This document shows positions 25,284 to 33,812 of a stretch of DNA of 64,000 nucleotides, one piece after another (position 1 is the first letter of the stretch; each line of letters starts with the position of its first letter). A program made the translations under genes and the position numbers. The DNA comes from Rhizobium sp. Root1334 (GTDB lineage Bacteria > Pseudomonadota > Alphaproteobacteria > Rhizobiales > Rhizobiaceae). The notes under the pieces were generated by a model, which saw nothing but the letters and a program-made list of their open reading frames with translations, was not told where the DNA came from and made no database searches. The stretch is from assembly GCF_001426665.1 (NCBI RefSeq), contig NZ_LMEY01000031.1, positions 83,941-147,940 on the forward strand. The letters run 5' to 3'.

Positions 25284-25571
25284 TCGATCAAAATGTGGGA
25301 TCTGGTGGGATGACCAGATTTACCCGTGATCCTCTTTATCTTCGCCGCCGATTGCTCTTGGCAGAGTAGAAGGCGAAAGTAGTCATGCGACCGCTGTGCG
25401 CTAATTTTCGAAGTTACCCCATTGCTGACATCGTTAGAGCACGTCGAAAGGTTAGGTGGTGAGACGTAACTTAGATCGCACGCGCGGCTGCGCGATTTCG
25501 GCGTGGACCGCGCCCCTCTGGCAGTGCTCACGATGCTCAGACTTTCATCGCGCGGGAAGAGGTCGGTCCTT

Positions 25572-26297
25572 TCAGCATCCTTTCGAATGGAGGTAAGTCA
25601 CGGCGATCTCGCGCAGCCGCTCTCTCCCAAACGCCGGTCCATGCCCTCCGTGAACGAGGTCTGCGTCAAGCTCTGCCAGTCGTTTCATGGTGCCTTTGTA
25701 GTCTTCGACGTTGCATCCCGGCAGATCATCCACCAGACCTCCTTCGTATATGGCGTCTCCGCTAAAGAACTCCCCCGTCCTCTGGTCGAGCAGCCCGATG
25801 GATCCGGGAGAATGGCCGGGAAGATGCAAAACCGTGTAACAGGCGTCGCCGATGTCGATGGCGTCGTTCTCCGCCAGCACCCTGGTGAGCGGTGCGGGTG
25901 TAATTCTGTAGGTTGCCGGCGTCATTCCCCCGGGAGCTGCTGCGATCAAGGCGTCCGGCTGCCTGCGAAAATAGCCGGCGAGCGTGTCGGCATCCGGCAT
26001 GAGCGCGAAGGCCTCGGCCTCAACTGTGTGGCCAAGCCGGTCTTCGAATTCGTGGAACGAGCCGACATGATCAACGTGAACGTGAGTTGCTACCGCGAGC
26101 ACCGGCTTGCCATAAGGAATGCCTAACGCGCTCCCCAGATTGGCGAGGCCCACGCCGAAATCGATGACGAGGTCGGCGTCCTTGCCGATGACATGGAATA
26201 CATTGGCCTGAAAGAACTTATGGACATGAGGCTCCCAGACGCGGGTGAGCCGATCCGAAATCCTCTCCTTTGAAAACCAGTTCGTGTTGGTCAACAT
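25572..26297 (-). CDS. MBL-fold metallohydrolase
   Basis: About 241 residues from the ATG at 26297; a TTG at 26309 that overlaps the ATPase stop (TTGA) is an equally possible start. The zinc motif THVHVDHVGS lies near residue 70-79, followed by LPGHSPGSIGLL, FFSGDAIYEGG and a late HGGHGPAFG, giving a complete two-metal site of the glyoxalase II/lactonase type. There is no signal peptide. It is the last gene of an operon with a polar-amino-acid-type importer and, further upstream, a GYD protein and a cysteine hydrolase, so it may cleave a lactone, ester or amide derived from the imported solute. Confidence 0.85.
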   Translation of the reverse strand: MLTNTNWFSKERISDRLTRVWEPHVHKFFQANVFHVIGKDADLVIDFGVGLANLGSALGIPYGKPVLAVATHVHVDHVGSFHEFEDRLGHTVEAEAFALMPDADTLAGYFRRQPDALIAAAPGGMTPATYRITPAPLTRVLAENDAIDIGDACYTVLHLPGHSPGSIGLLDQRTGEFFSGDAIYEGGLVDDLPGCNVEDYKGTMKRLAELDADLVHGGHGPAFGRERLREIAVTYLHSKGC

Positions 26298-26305
26298 GGC
26301 CTCGC

Positions 26306-27046
26306 TCAATGCAGCAGCTTGCCGAGGAAGCGCTTTGTGCGCTCGTGTGTCGGTGCGGAAAACAGGATGCCGGGCTTGTTGCGCTCGATGATCTGGCCCC
26401 CATCCATGAAGACGACTTCACTCGCGACCTCGCGCGCGAAATTCATCTCGTGGGTGACGCAAACCATGGTCATGCCGTCAGCTGCGAGCGAGATCATCGT
26501 GTCGAGCACCTCTTTGACCATTTCAGGATCGAGTGCTGAGGTCGGCTCATCGAACAGCATGATGCTTGGGTTCATGCAGAGGGCACGTGCAATCGCGACC
26601 CGCTGCTGCTGGCCGCCGGAAAGCTGGCCCGGATATTTGTCAGCCTTTTCCGGAATGTGCACACGTTCGAGATATTTCATCGCCACCTCGACTGCCTGCT
26701 TTTTCGGCAGCTTGCGCACCCAGCGCTGGGCAACCGTGCAGTTTTCCAGAACCGTCAGGTGCGGGAACAGGTTGAAGTGTTGAAAGACCATGCCCACGTC
26801 GCTTCGCACGCGATCGATGCGCTTGAGGTGGCTGGTGAGCTCGACGCCATTGACGACAATCGAGCCCTGCTGATGCTCCTCCAGACGGTTCATACAGCGG
26901 ATCAGCGTCGATTTTCCCGAGCCTGATGGGCCGCAGATGACAATGCGCTCGCCCTTGTTCACGGCCAAATCAATGCTCTTAAGGACCTGGAAAGTTCCGT
27001 ACCATTTGCTGACGCCAGAAACCTGAATTGCGGTTTGCGTGTTCAT
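26306..27046 (-). CDS. Polar amino acid ABC transporter ATPase (GlnQ/HisP type)
   Basis: 246 residues from the ATG at 27046 (a GTG at 27052 is possible). Walker A is GPSGSGKST, the Q-loop is in VFQHFNLFPHLTVLEN, the signature is LSGGQQQRVAIARAL, Walker B is IMLFDEPTSALDPE, and the switch His is in VCVTHEMNFAREVA. These are the canonical residues of the amino-acid-importer subgroup, including RCMNRLEEHQQGSI. It forms a full importer with the permease and binding protein upstream. It might also energise the ATPase-less permease encoded at 21.5 kb. Confidence 0.94.
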   Translation of the reverse strand: MNTQTAIQVSGVSKWYGTFQVLKSIDLAVNKGERIVICGPSGSGKSTLIRCMNRLEEHQQGSIVVNGVELTSHLKRIDRVRSDVGMVFQHFNLFPHLTVLENCTVAQRWVRKLPKKQAVEVAMKYLERVHIPEKADKYPGQLSGGQQQRVAIARALCMNPSIMLFDEPTSALDPEMVKEVLDTMISLAADGMTMVCVTHEMNFAREVASEVVFMDGGQIIERNKPGILFSAPTHERTKRFLGKLLH

Positions 27047-27070
27047 ATCCACCCCATGGGTTTACGGCTA

Positions 27071-27748
27071 TCAGCGGTAGCCCCGCGAAAGCACATGTTC
27101 GATGCGGTTCTGGGCGAGCGTCAGCACAGAAACGATGACAAGATAGTAGACAAGGGCTGCACCGTACCATTCGAGGAAGCGGAAGCTGGTGGCGATCGCG
27201 AATTGCGACACGGTCATCAGTTCCTTCAGCGAGATCACGGTCGCAAGCGACGTGGCCTTCAATAGCGAGATGAACTCGTTCATCAGCGCGGGAACCGCGA
27301 TCCTGAGCGCCTGCGGCATGGTGATAATCAGAAAGATCTGCCAGCGATGCATACCGAGCGCGGCCGCGCCCTCTCGTTGTCCATGCCCCACAGCGGCAAA
27401 GGCGCTGCGCAGGATTTCTGCCAGATAGGCGATCTGGATCAACGATAGCGCCAAGAAGGCCGCGAAGAACGGCGTGAACCAGCCTGCCCGGAAGATTTCG
27501 GAAATCTGTGGCAGGCCGTTCCACACAAACAGCAGAACGAGGAGTGCGGGTGCGCCGCGAAACAGCCAAACATAGAGCGTTGCCAGCCATCGGGCAGAGC
27601 GGCGCGGTGAGCCTGCCATGGAGCCAAGTCCCATGCCAAGCGCGAGGGACACAGCCATGACGCAGAGAGAGAGGCCGATCGTCAGGAGTGCCCCCTTAAA
27701 AAGGGGGGCACTGAAGATCGCCTGCAGGAAGAGGTCGAGGTCGAACAA
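27071..27748 (-). CDS. Polar amino acid ABC transporter permease
   Basis: 225 residues from a TTG preceded by AGGTGG. Five hydrophobic segments are visible; the typical RGAPALLVLLFVWNGLP follows the second, and the ATPase-contact loop is REGAAALGMHRWQIFLIITMPQALR. The end, LAQNRIEHVLSRGYR, is that of HisM/GlnP-type permeases. It lies between the ATPase and binding-protein genes with short gaps of 16-24 bases, so all three are one transcript. Confidence 0.93.
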   Translation of the reverse strand: MFDLDLFLQAIFSAPLFKGALLTIGLSLCVMAVSLALGMGLGSMAGSPRRSARWLATLYVWLFRGAPALLVLLFVWNGLPQISEIFRAGWFTPFFAAFLALSLIQIAYLAEILRSAFAAVGHGQREGAAALGMHRWQIFLIITMPQALRIAVPALMNEFISLLKATSLATVISLKELMTVSQFAIATSFRFLEWYGAALVYYLVIVSVLTLAQNRIEHVLSRGYR

Positions 27749-27764
27749 CGTGGACCACCTATCG

Positions 27765-28601
27765 TCAGTTCACGTCGTGGGCAACGTCGGTCGAAGCTTC
27801 CGGCAGGTTCCACTTCTTGAGGAACGCCTTCATCTCGCCGCTCGCCTGCAGAGCCTCGATCGCCTCCTTCAGCATCTGCCGGTCGCCATCGCTCTTGCGC
27901 AGGTAGATGCCGTAGTTTTCGCTTTCATCGTAAGTATAAGGAATGGCCAGTCGACCCGGCACCTGAAGCATACGATATGCAGCTGTCGTATCCTGCGTGA
28001 TCGTTGCGGTCGCGCGGCCGACCAGGATTTGCTCGATCACGCCGGACGCGGACGGGTAGGTCTGCGCCTGGATTGGCTCCTTGCCGGCAGCTTCCAATTC
28101 GGCATTGAGATCGGCCACCGTCTTTTCGTAAGTCGTGCCGGCCTCGATCGCCATGATCTTGCCGCTAACATCGGCCGGGACCTTTGTCTCCGAGTCGTTC
28201 GCCGCAGTGACCAGTACGACGTGAGAGCCGAAATACGGGATGCCGTCATATTTTTCCAGGCGGGCCGGCGTGATCATGATGCCGCTTGCAACAAGGTCGC
28301 AGCGCTTGGAATCGAGCGAAGGAAGCAGGCCCTTGAAGTCGCCGACGACATATTCGGCCTTAGCACCCCAGCGCTTGGCGATCGCGTCCATGACGTCAAT
28401 CTCGAAGCCAATCAGGTCCTTATCACCGGGATTTTCATAATACTCCATCGGCGGGAATTCGCCGCTGGTGCATATCTTCAAGATGCCGCCCGATACAAAA
28501 TCGGGCTTTTGGTCGGCGGAAAGAGCTGTACCGGCGCTGAGAAAAGCGGCAAACATTGTACCTGCCACAAAAGTCAATTTCGTTCCCAGTGTTGCTTTCA
28601 T
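27765..28601 (-). CDS. Amino-acid-type ABC substrate-binding protein
   Basis: 278 residues with a signal peptide (KLTFVAGTMFAAFLSAGTALSA). The mature protein shows KICTSGEFPPMEYYENPGDKDLIGFEIDVMDAIAKRWGAKAEYV, DLVASGIMITPARLEKYDGIPYF, and a long C-terminal lobe, as in family 3 binding proteins. The EFPPMEYYENPG loop would face the ligand. First gene of the ABC trio on the minus strand; 122 bases separate it from the GYD gene upstream. The ligand is probably a small polar amide or amino acid derivative given the neighbouring cysteine hydrolase. Confidence 0.92.
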   Translation of the reverse strand: MKATLGTKLTFVAGTMFAAFLSAGTALSADQKPDFVSGGILKICTSGEFPPMEYYENPGDKDLIGFEIDVMDAIAKRWGAKAEYVVGDFKGLLPSLDSKRCDLVASGIMITPARLEKYDGIPYFGSHVVLVTAANDSETKVPADVSGKIMAIEAGTTYEKTVADLNAELEAAGKEPIQAQTYPSASGVIEQILVGRATATITQDTTAAYRMLQVPGRLAIPYTYDESENYGIYLRKSDGDRQMLKEAIEALQASGEMKAFLKKWNLPEASTDVAHDVN

Positions 28602-28723
28602 CGTGGTCGTGTTCCCTTGTTTTTGGTTTCTTGGATCAGCCTTTAGTGAAGTCGTATACGAGCGCCATTCGCAAACAAGCTAAATGTTTTCATCAAAAAT
28701 CCGCAGAAAAACTAAACTTTTCG

Positions 28724-29026
28724 CTAGCCTACGGCATTTAGAATCTGGCCATATGTCTCTGTGTCGAATGCCGGGAGGATAAGCGGCTCGACATGTCCGT
28801 CGCGGCGCGCGGTGAGGACGTATTGCATCATCGCTTCATTGCTCGGCATTTCAAAAACCTGCATGAAATCATAGTTTCCAAGCAGGGCGTAAAAGGCGAT
28901 CGACCGCCCGCCGAGAGCTGCGACGCGGTCCTCGCTTACCTTCCGGCGTTTTGCGCTGTCGGTCAGTTCGGTGAGCCCCTTCTGCGTGAGGCGCATCAGG
29001 GAGACGTATTTTCGGATCTCGCTCAT
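28724..29026 (-). CDS. GYD domain protein
   Basis: 100 residues with the GYD family layout: YVSLMRLTQKGLTELTDSAKRR at the start, GGRSIAFYALLGNYDFMQVFEMPS in the middle (the LGxYDxxxxxExP motif that defines the family), and the dimeric ferredoxin-like ending. GYD proteins have no firmly known function and often sit beside catabolic enzymes. It overlaps the upstream cysteine hydrolase by 4 bases (ATGA), so the two are tightly co-expressed and possibly act on the same compound. Confidence 0.85.
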   Translation of the reverse strand: MSEIRKYVSLMRLTQKGLTELTDSAKRRKVSEDRVAALGGRSIAFYALLGNYDFMQVFEMPSNEAMMQYVLTARRDGHVEPLILPAFDTETYGQILNAVG

Positions 29027-29697
29027 CGTTTGGAATTTTCCAGTCTTTTCAAACCAGCGAGCACCGCTGCGGTATCGGTCAGCGCGCCGAAAATGCCGTT
29101 CTCGACTGTGACCATGTGCAAGGCAGCCTCATGCGCATATTGATCGCCGCTGGCGCAGGCATCCGAGATTGTCAGGCACTGGAAATTCCGGTCGCAGGCT
29201 TCGCGCAGTGTCGTGTGGACGCAAACGTCGGTGGTGCAGCCGGAAAAAAGCAGGTGTGTAATGCCCTGCGCGCGCAACACATGCTCGAAATCGGTGTAGG
29301 TGAAGGCGCTGTTGCAGGTCTTGTCGACAATGATGTCCTGCGGACGCACGTCGAGTTCAGGAACGATCTGAAAACCGGGGCTGGACCGTAGCAGCGCAGT
29401 CGTACCCTCTAGACCCGACCGCTGCCGGCGCCATTTTTCGTAAGGGGTCATATCCGCAAAGTCTTCGCGATACCCCTGCCGGGTTTGAATGATCAGGATG
29501 CCCGCCTCGCGGCAGGCAGCGATGAGCTGGTTCACCGCGGGAAGGATCGCGCGAAGGGGCGCTGGATCATAACCCTGGCGGGCGAAATAACCCGTGGTGG
29601 AAAGGAAATCCTCCTGCAGGTCGATGACAACAAGCGCCGTTTTGCGAGCATCGAGATTGCCGTCATAGGGATAGTCGAATGGTTTTGCCGAGATCAT
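29023..29697 (-). CDS. Cysteine hydrolase, isochorismatase-like family
   Basis: 224 residues. The catalytic triad of the family is complete: Asp in VVIDLQEDFLS, Lys in IIVDKTCNSAF, and Cys in FSGCTTDVCVHTTLREACD. Members hydrolyse C-N bonds of amides (nicotinamidase, biuret hydrolase, ureidoacrylate hydrolase RutB, N-carbamoyl sarcosine amidase). The 30-residue N-terminal arm (MISAKPFDYPYDGNLDARKT) resembles those of the biuret/ureidoacrylate branch. First gene of a minus-strand operon with a GYD protein, an ABC importer and an MBL hydrolase, divergent from a LysR gene 108 bases away that probably activates it. Confidence 0.9.
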   Translation of the reverse strand: MISAKPFDYPYDGNLDARKTALVVIDLQEDFLSTTGYFARQGYDPAPLRAILPAVNQLIAACREAGILIIQTRQGYREDFADMTPYEKWRRQRSGLEGTTALLRSSPGFQIVPELDVRPQDIIVDKTCNSAFTYTDFEHVLRAQGITHLLFSGCTTDVCVHTTLREACDRNFQCLTISDACASGDQYAHEAALHMVTVENGIFGALTDTAAVLAGLKRLENSKR

Positions 29698-29805
29698 TAG
29701 AAAGCTCCTCTTTGCAGATTGGATAGCACCCTTAACAGTTTTAAAAAATCAATTTAAAATCACCAATATCGTTCTATAATACTAAACGATCAGCCGGATA
29801 TCCAG

Positions 29806-30714
29806 ATGAGCCGCCTCCCGCCCTACCTGCAATATCTCCCCGCGTTCGAAGCGACTGCGCGCCTCGGCAGCGTGAGGCAGGCGGCGGCGGAATTGCACCT
29901 CAGTCCGAGCGCGATTTCGTTGCAACTCAAGAAGCTGAGCGATGCGACAGGCATCATCCTGCTCCGGAAGTCAGGCCGGAATGTCGCGCTCACCCAGGCA
30001 GGCAGGGATTTTTCGCAGACCGTCGCCATATCCCTCGGCCAGCTCGATACGGCCACGCGGACATCGCGGAAACTGATCTCCGGAGACCATCCCGCATCAC
30101 TGTCGGTTTCGGTACCGACTGCGCTCGGGATCGCATGGCTGACAGCGACCCTCGTCGATTTTGCTCAGGGGCACGGCATTTCCAACCTCACCATTAACGA
30201 GGCGATCACCGCAGCAGAGGTCGATTGGGCGGAAAACGACATGGCGATCGTCTACGATAATCCGCCGTTCACCGGAAAATACTGGCGCTCGCTTAGCGAG
30301 GTCCGGCTCTGCGCCGTGTGTTCGCCAACTTTGTTCCCTCGGCTCGACCTGCGCAATCGCGACGGGAAACTAAGCTCCGTCGCGCTACTACATGAAGATG
30401 ACGGCGGGGAATGGGCGAAATGGTCCGTCGCGGCCCGGATCGCCCTTGAAGGCAATACACGTGTCCGGGTGAACTCAGTAGCGCAGGCGATCGCTTCCGC
30501 TGTTCAGGGCCGCGGCGTGGCACTCGTTTCGGATGTGCTGACGCGAAACTTCCTGAGCGAAGGGCGGCTTATCCAGCCGTTCTCCACTACGATCAATGCG
30601 GCGCGGGAATATTATATTGTCTGCCCGGTTGACCGCGCGAACGACCCCATCCTGCGGACGCTGGCCGATCGTGTGGTCGAGCAGTTGCGTCCAGGACGGG
30701 ATCAAAATGCTTGA
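29806..30714 (+). CDS. LysR family regulator, GcvA-like
   Basis: 302 residues. The N-terminal winged HTH (residues about 6-65) reads LPPYLQYLPAFEATARLGSVRQAAAELHLSPSAISLQLKKL, typical of the GcvA subgroup. The remaining part is the two-lobed effector domain (LSVSVPTALGIAWLTATLVDF, VALVSDVLTRNFL). Divergent from the cysteine-hydrolase operon across a 108-base AT-rich gap, the classical arrangement for a LysR activator and its target. It is followed after 30 bases by a second, related LysR gene. Confidence 0.93.
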   Translation: MSRLPPYLQYLPAFEATARLGSVRQAAAELHLSPSAISLQLKKLSDATGIILLRKSGRNVALTQAGRDFSQTVAISLGQLDTATRTSRKLISGDHPASLSVSVPTALGIAWLTATLVDFAQGHGISNLTINEAITAAEVDWAENDMAIVYDNPPFTGKYWRSLSEVRLCAVCSPTLFPRLDLRNRDGKLSSVALLHEDDGGEWAKWSVAARIALEGNTRVRVNSVAQAIASAVQGRGVALVSDVLTRNFLSEGRLIQPFSTTINAAREYYIVCPVDRANDPILRTLADRVVEQLRPGRDQNA

Positions 30715-30744
30715 TCCGTTGAACGCCGATTGAGGAAGAATTCG

Positions 30745-31635
30745 ATGTCGCTGCCACCCCTTCATGCATTTCGTGTCTTTGAGAGCGTCGCGCGGCTCGG
30801 TAATGTCAGTGCGGCGGCAGCGGAGCTGCATGTGACGCCGGGTGCTGTCAGCCAGCAGATCCGGGCCCTGCAAGTGACACTGGGCGTCGACCTCTTCCAG
30901 AAACGCGGCAGACAACTGGCTTTGACCCCGAGCGGAAGCCAACTCCAGCGCTCGGTGGCAAGCGCCATGGACGCCATTCACACCGGCGTGCGCCAGCTCT
31001 CGGTGCATAAATATGGCGGAGCACCAAAGCAGGCCCTGACCATCTCCATTCCGCAAGTTCATGGTGTTGCCTGGCTTGCCACCCGACTTTTCACTTTTAT
31101 GGAGGAAAGCCCCAGTTTCCAATTGAAGGTTCTTACTTCCAGCCGCTTCCATGACGTTGACTGGCGCAAGACCGATGTCGCGATCGTTTATGGCATGCCA
31201 CCGTGGCCGGGCTTCTGGTGGCGCCTGCTCCACGGAATCCGCATGACTCCGGTTTGCAGCCCCCAGCTCCTGCGCGGACCGAACGCCATCCGACAACCCT
31301 CCGATCTCGCCTATCATCGACTGCTGCACGAAGACGACGGTTCGCAATGGCGTCGCTGGCAGGCTGAAGCGGGCATTCCCTATGCTGGTGAGGCCGATGT
31401 GCACTTCGACGACTTCGGCATCGTGCTCCAAGCCGCCCGAGATGGCTTTGGCGTGGCGCTTAGCGATGAAGTCGTTTCCGCGCGCGATCTCAATGAGGGA
31501 CGCCTTGTTCAACCGCTTCAACTCAGCGTCCCAGCCCTTCACAATTACTATTGCATCTGCGCGGAAGCGAAACGGGAGACTGCCGAGGTAAACTCGTTCA
31601 TCGATTGGCTAATCGAGGAGGCGTCAATGCCTTGA
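30745..31635 (+). CDS. Second LysR family regulator, GcvA-like
   Basis: 296 residues from the ATG at 30745, which has GAGGAAGA just upstream; an in-frame TTG at 30730 is less likely. The HTH is LPPLHAFRVFESVARLGNVSAAAAELHVTPGAVSQQIRALQ, very close in pattern to the preceding LysR, and the effector domain shares landmarks such as HEDDGSQWRRW (HEDDGGEWAKW in the neighbour). The two look like an old tandem duplication whose copies have diverged. Together they may sense two ligands for the divergent operon, or the second may control another locus. Confidence 0.92.
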   Translation: MSLPPLHAFRVFESVARLGNVSAAAAELHVTPGAVSQQIRALQVTLGVDLFQKRGRQLALTPSGSQLQRSVASAMDAIHTGVRQLSVHKYGGAPKQALTISIPQVHGVAWLATRLFTFMEESPSFQLKVLTSSRFHDVDWRKTDVAIVYGMPPWPGFWWRLLHGIRMTPVCSPQLLRGPNAIRQPSDLAYHRLLHEDDGSQWRRWQAEAGIPYAGEADVHFDDFGIVLQAARDGFGVALSDEVVSARDLNEGRLVQPLQLSVPALHNYYCICAEAKRETAEVNSFIDWLIEEASMP

Positions 31636-31814
31636 ATGCCACATGAACATCAATACGCTTGAAATAAAAGACCCGAGGTCTCCGGCGGATTTCAGATTTA
31701 GGTGGGAAGCCACTGAGCATTCTTGCTTGAATCCAACGAAACTCGCGTTGGTCGGACAAACAAGCTCTTGAGAGGATCTTCCCGCCGCCCGGACTAAAAT
31801 GCAGTAGAGCTTTT

Positions 31815-31840
31815 ATTCTCAATTTTCCGAATTTGAGAAT
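31815..31840. repeat. 8-bp inverted repeat between convergent genes
   Basis: ATTCTCAA (31815-31822) and TTGAGAAT (31833-31840) pair around a 10-base AT-rich loop, directly beyond the stop of the KdgF-like gene and in the gap after the second LysR gene. A weak bidirectional terminator is possible; no T-run is seen. Confidence 0.35.
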
Positions 31841-31843
31841 GCG

Positions 31844-32176
31844 CTACAGAAAATCGTCACGACTTGGCGTGAACGTATCGATCAGCAACCCGTCCTCCAG
31901 CGCCACGACGCCGTGGACGAGATTTGGCGCGACGATGAAGCTACTGCCGGCCGGCAGTGTCGTGGTCACGCCATCGGCAGTGACCTCGAAACTCCCCTTG
32001 GCCACGTAGCTAACCTGAGTATGCGGATGCGAATGGAGAGCGCCGATCGCCCCCTTGTCGAAGCTGAAGGCGACCAGCATCATTTCGGGGCGGTGCGCAA
32101 GAACCGCCCGGCGGTTACCAGGCGAGGTTTCCGTCCATGTCAGGCCTTCTGGAAGGGTATAGAAATCAGGCATCAT
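31844..32176 (-). CDS. kdgF: Cupin protein, KdgF-like
   Basis: 110 residues from the ATG at 32176, which has AAGGAG six bases upstream (a second ATG follows immediately). A single small cupin barrel with the metal motif GALHSHPHTQVSYVAKGSFE and the second motif NLVHGVVALEDG. KdgF is a cupin of this size that opens 4,5-unsaturated galacturonate to 5-keto-4-deoxyuronate. Its position directly after kduI and kduD supports that role: KdgF would make the KduI substrate. As cupins are diverse, the name rests largely on context. Confidence 0.7.
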   Translation of the reverse strand: MMPDFYTLPEGLTWTETSPGNRRAVLAHRPEMMLVAFSFDKGAIGALHSHPHTQVSYVAKGSFEVTADGVTTTLPAGSSFIVAPNLVHGVVALEDGLLIDTFTPSRDDFL

Positions 32177-32187
32177 AATTAACTCCT

Positions 32188-32943
32188 TTATCGTGCCAGC
32201 CATCCGCCATCGACGGGCAGGATCGTACCATGCACATAGTCCGACGCACGCGACGCGAGGAAAACAGCAGCACCCGCCATATCATCCGCGCGCGCCCAGC
32301 GCCCGGCGGGAATACGTTTCAGGATATCGGCATTGCGTTCAGTATCCGCCCTGAGCGCTGTAGTGTTGTTGGTTTCGACATAGCCAGGTGCGATGGCGTT
32401 GACATTGATGCCACGCGCCGCCCATTCATTGGCCATCAGCCGTGTCAGTCCGGCCAGACCGCTCTTCGCCGCCGTGTAGGACGGCACGCGAATGCCACCC
32501 TGGAACGACAAGAGCGAGGCGATGTTGATGATCTTGGCGGACATATGGTCAGCGATCGCGATCTTCGCGAAGGACTGGCAAAGAAAGAACGCCGATTTCA
32601 GATTGGTATCCATGACGGCATCCCAGTCGTCCTCGGTAAAATCGATCGTATCGGCGCGGCGGATAATCCCGGCATTGTTGACCAGAATCTCCGGGTGTGA
32701 GCGGAGGGCCGAAGCACGGTCTATGACGGCGCGCACCTCTTCCATCCGTGAGAGATCGGCCAGAAGCGAATGGAAGACGCGGCCTGTCGCCGCCACCTGG
32801 CTCGCGGTCTCCTCCATCGGTGAACGGCCGACACCGATGATGTCGGCACCCGCTCTCGCAAGACCGGCGGCTATCGCCTGCCCGATACCGGTATTGGCAC
32901 CGGTGACGATGGCGCAGCGGCCGGAAAGATCGAACGGGTTCAT
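32188..32943 (-). CDS. kduD: 2-dehydro-3-deoxy-D-gluconate (2-deoxy-D-gluconate) 3-dehydrogenase KduD
   Basis: 251 residues from the ATG at 32943, which overlaps the kduI stop (ATGA). SDR landmarks: TGANTGIGQAIAAGLARAGA at residues about 14-33, NNAGII, catalytic Ser in NIASLLSFQGGIRVPS, YTAAK as YxxxK, and the ending VDGGWLAR. MNPFDLSGRCAIVTGANTGIG is characteristic of KduD. The enzyme reduces 2,5-diketo-3-deoxygluconate, the KduI product, to KDG with NADH. Together with KduI it completes the lower uronate pathway. Confidence 0.9.
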   Translation of the reverse strand: MNPFDLSGRCAIVTGANTGIGQAIAAGLARAGADIIGVGRSPMEETASQVAATGRVFHSLLADLSRMEEVRAVIDRASALRSHPEILVNNAGIIRRADTIDFTEDDWDAVMDTNLKSAFFLCQSFAKIAIADHMSAKIINIASLLSFQGGIRVPSYTAAKSGLAGLTRLMANEWAARGINVNAIAPGYVETNNTTALRADTERNADILKRIPAGRWARADDMAGAAVFLASRASDYVHGTILPVDGGWLAR

Positions 32944-33782
32944 CGCAGACTGTCCATCGGTACCTTGTCCATGTCGGTAAAGCTCATATTGTCGCCCGCC
33001 ATCGCCCAGATGAAGGAGTAGCGGCCGGTGCCGGCACCGGAGTGGATGGACCACCCCGGCGACAGCACCGCATCATGGCTCTTCAGCACGAGGTGCCGTG
33101 TTTCATGCGGCTCGCCCATGAAATGGAAGATGCGCGTCGATTCTTCCATGCCGAAATAGAGATAGACCTCCATGCGCCGGTCGTGGACATGCGCCGGCAT
33201 CGTGTTCCAGACCGAGCCCGGCTCGAACATGGTGAGCCCCACCAGAAGCTGGCAGCTTTCGCAGACATCCGGATGGACATACTGGTTGATCGTGCGGGCA
33301 TTGGCCTCCTCAGCGGAACCGGTCCGCACCTTCTTGGCCATGTCGAGCGTGATGAGCACGGTCGGGCAGCTGCGATGCGCGGGTGCACTGAGGACATAGA
33401 ATTCGGCCGGCCTGGCTGGATCATCGCTTCTGAAGGTCAGATCCCCCTCGCCCATGCCGACATAGAGCGCATCCTGGAAGCCGAGGGCGTATTCGGTTTC
33501 ACCGACGAGAACCGTACCGCGCCCGCCGATGTTGAGAATGGCGGCTTCGCGTCTCTCAAGGAACCGGTCGGTGCCGGTTTCCTTGACCTGGGCGATCGTC
33601 AGGTCTTCACCCGTCGGGACGACGCCACCGACGATCATCCGGTCGAGATGGCTGTAAGTGAGATTGATACGGCCCTTGGAAAACAGCCCCTCGATGAGGA
33701 ACCCGTCGCGCAGGCCGCTCGTATCGCGCTTCGCAGCGTCTTCGGGGCCAACAACCTGGCGCACATTTACGGAAATTGTCAC
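32940..33782 (-). CDS. kduI: 5-dehydro-4-deoxy-D-glucuronate isomerase KduI
   Basis: 280 residues from a GTG with AAGAGG upstream; the known KduI length is about 278. Family features are RDGFLIEGLFSKGRINLTYSHLDRMIVGGVVP, the TVLVGETEYALGFQDALYVGMG turn, NTMPAHVHDRRMEVYLYFGME with the metal-binding His and Glu residues, and the late HFMGEPHETRHLVLKSHDAVLSPGWSIHSGAG with another His. It isomerises 5-keto-4-deoxyuronate to 2,5-diketo-3-deoxygluconate in pectin or alginate-like breakdown. It is followed by kduD with a 4-base overlap. Confidence 0.94.
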   Translation of the reverse strand: MTISVNVRQVVGPEDAAKRDTSGLRDGFLIEGLFSKGRINLTYSHLDRMIVGGVVPTGEDLTIAQVKETGTDRFLERREAAILNIGGRGTVLVGETEYALGFQDALYVGMGEGDLTFRSDDPARPAEFYVLSAPAHRSCPTVLITLDMAKKVRTGSAEEANARTINQYVHPDVCESCQLLVGLTMFEPGSVWNTMPAHVHDRRMEVYLYFGMEESTRIFHFMGEPHETRHLVLKSHDAVLSPGWSIHSGAGTGRYSFIWAMAGDNMSFTDMDKVPMDSLR

Positions 33783-33812
33783 GGATTTGCCTCTTGGCGT
33801 TGGATGGGATTG

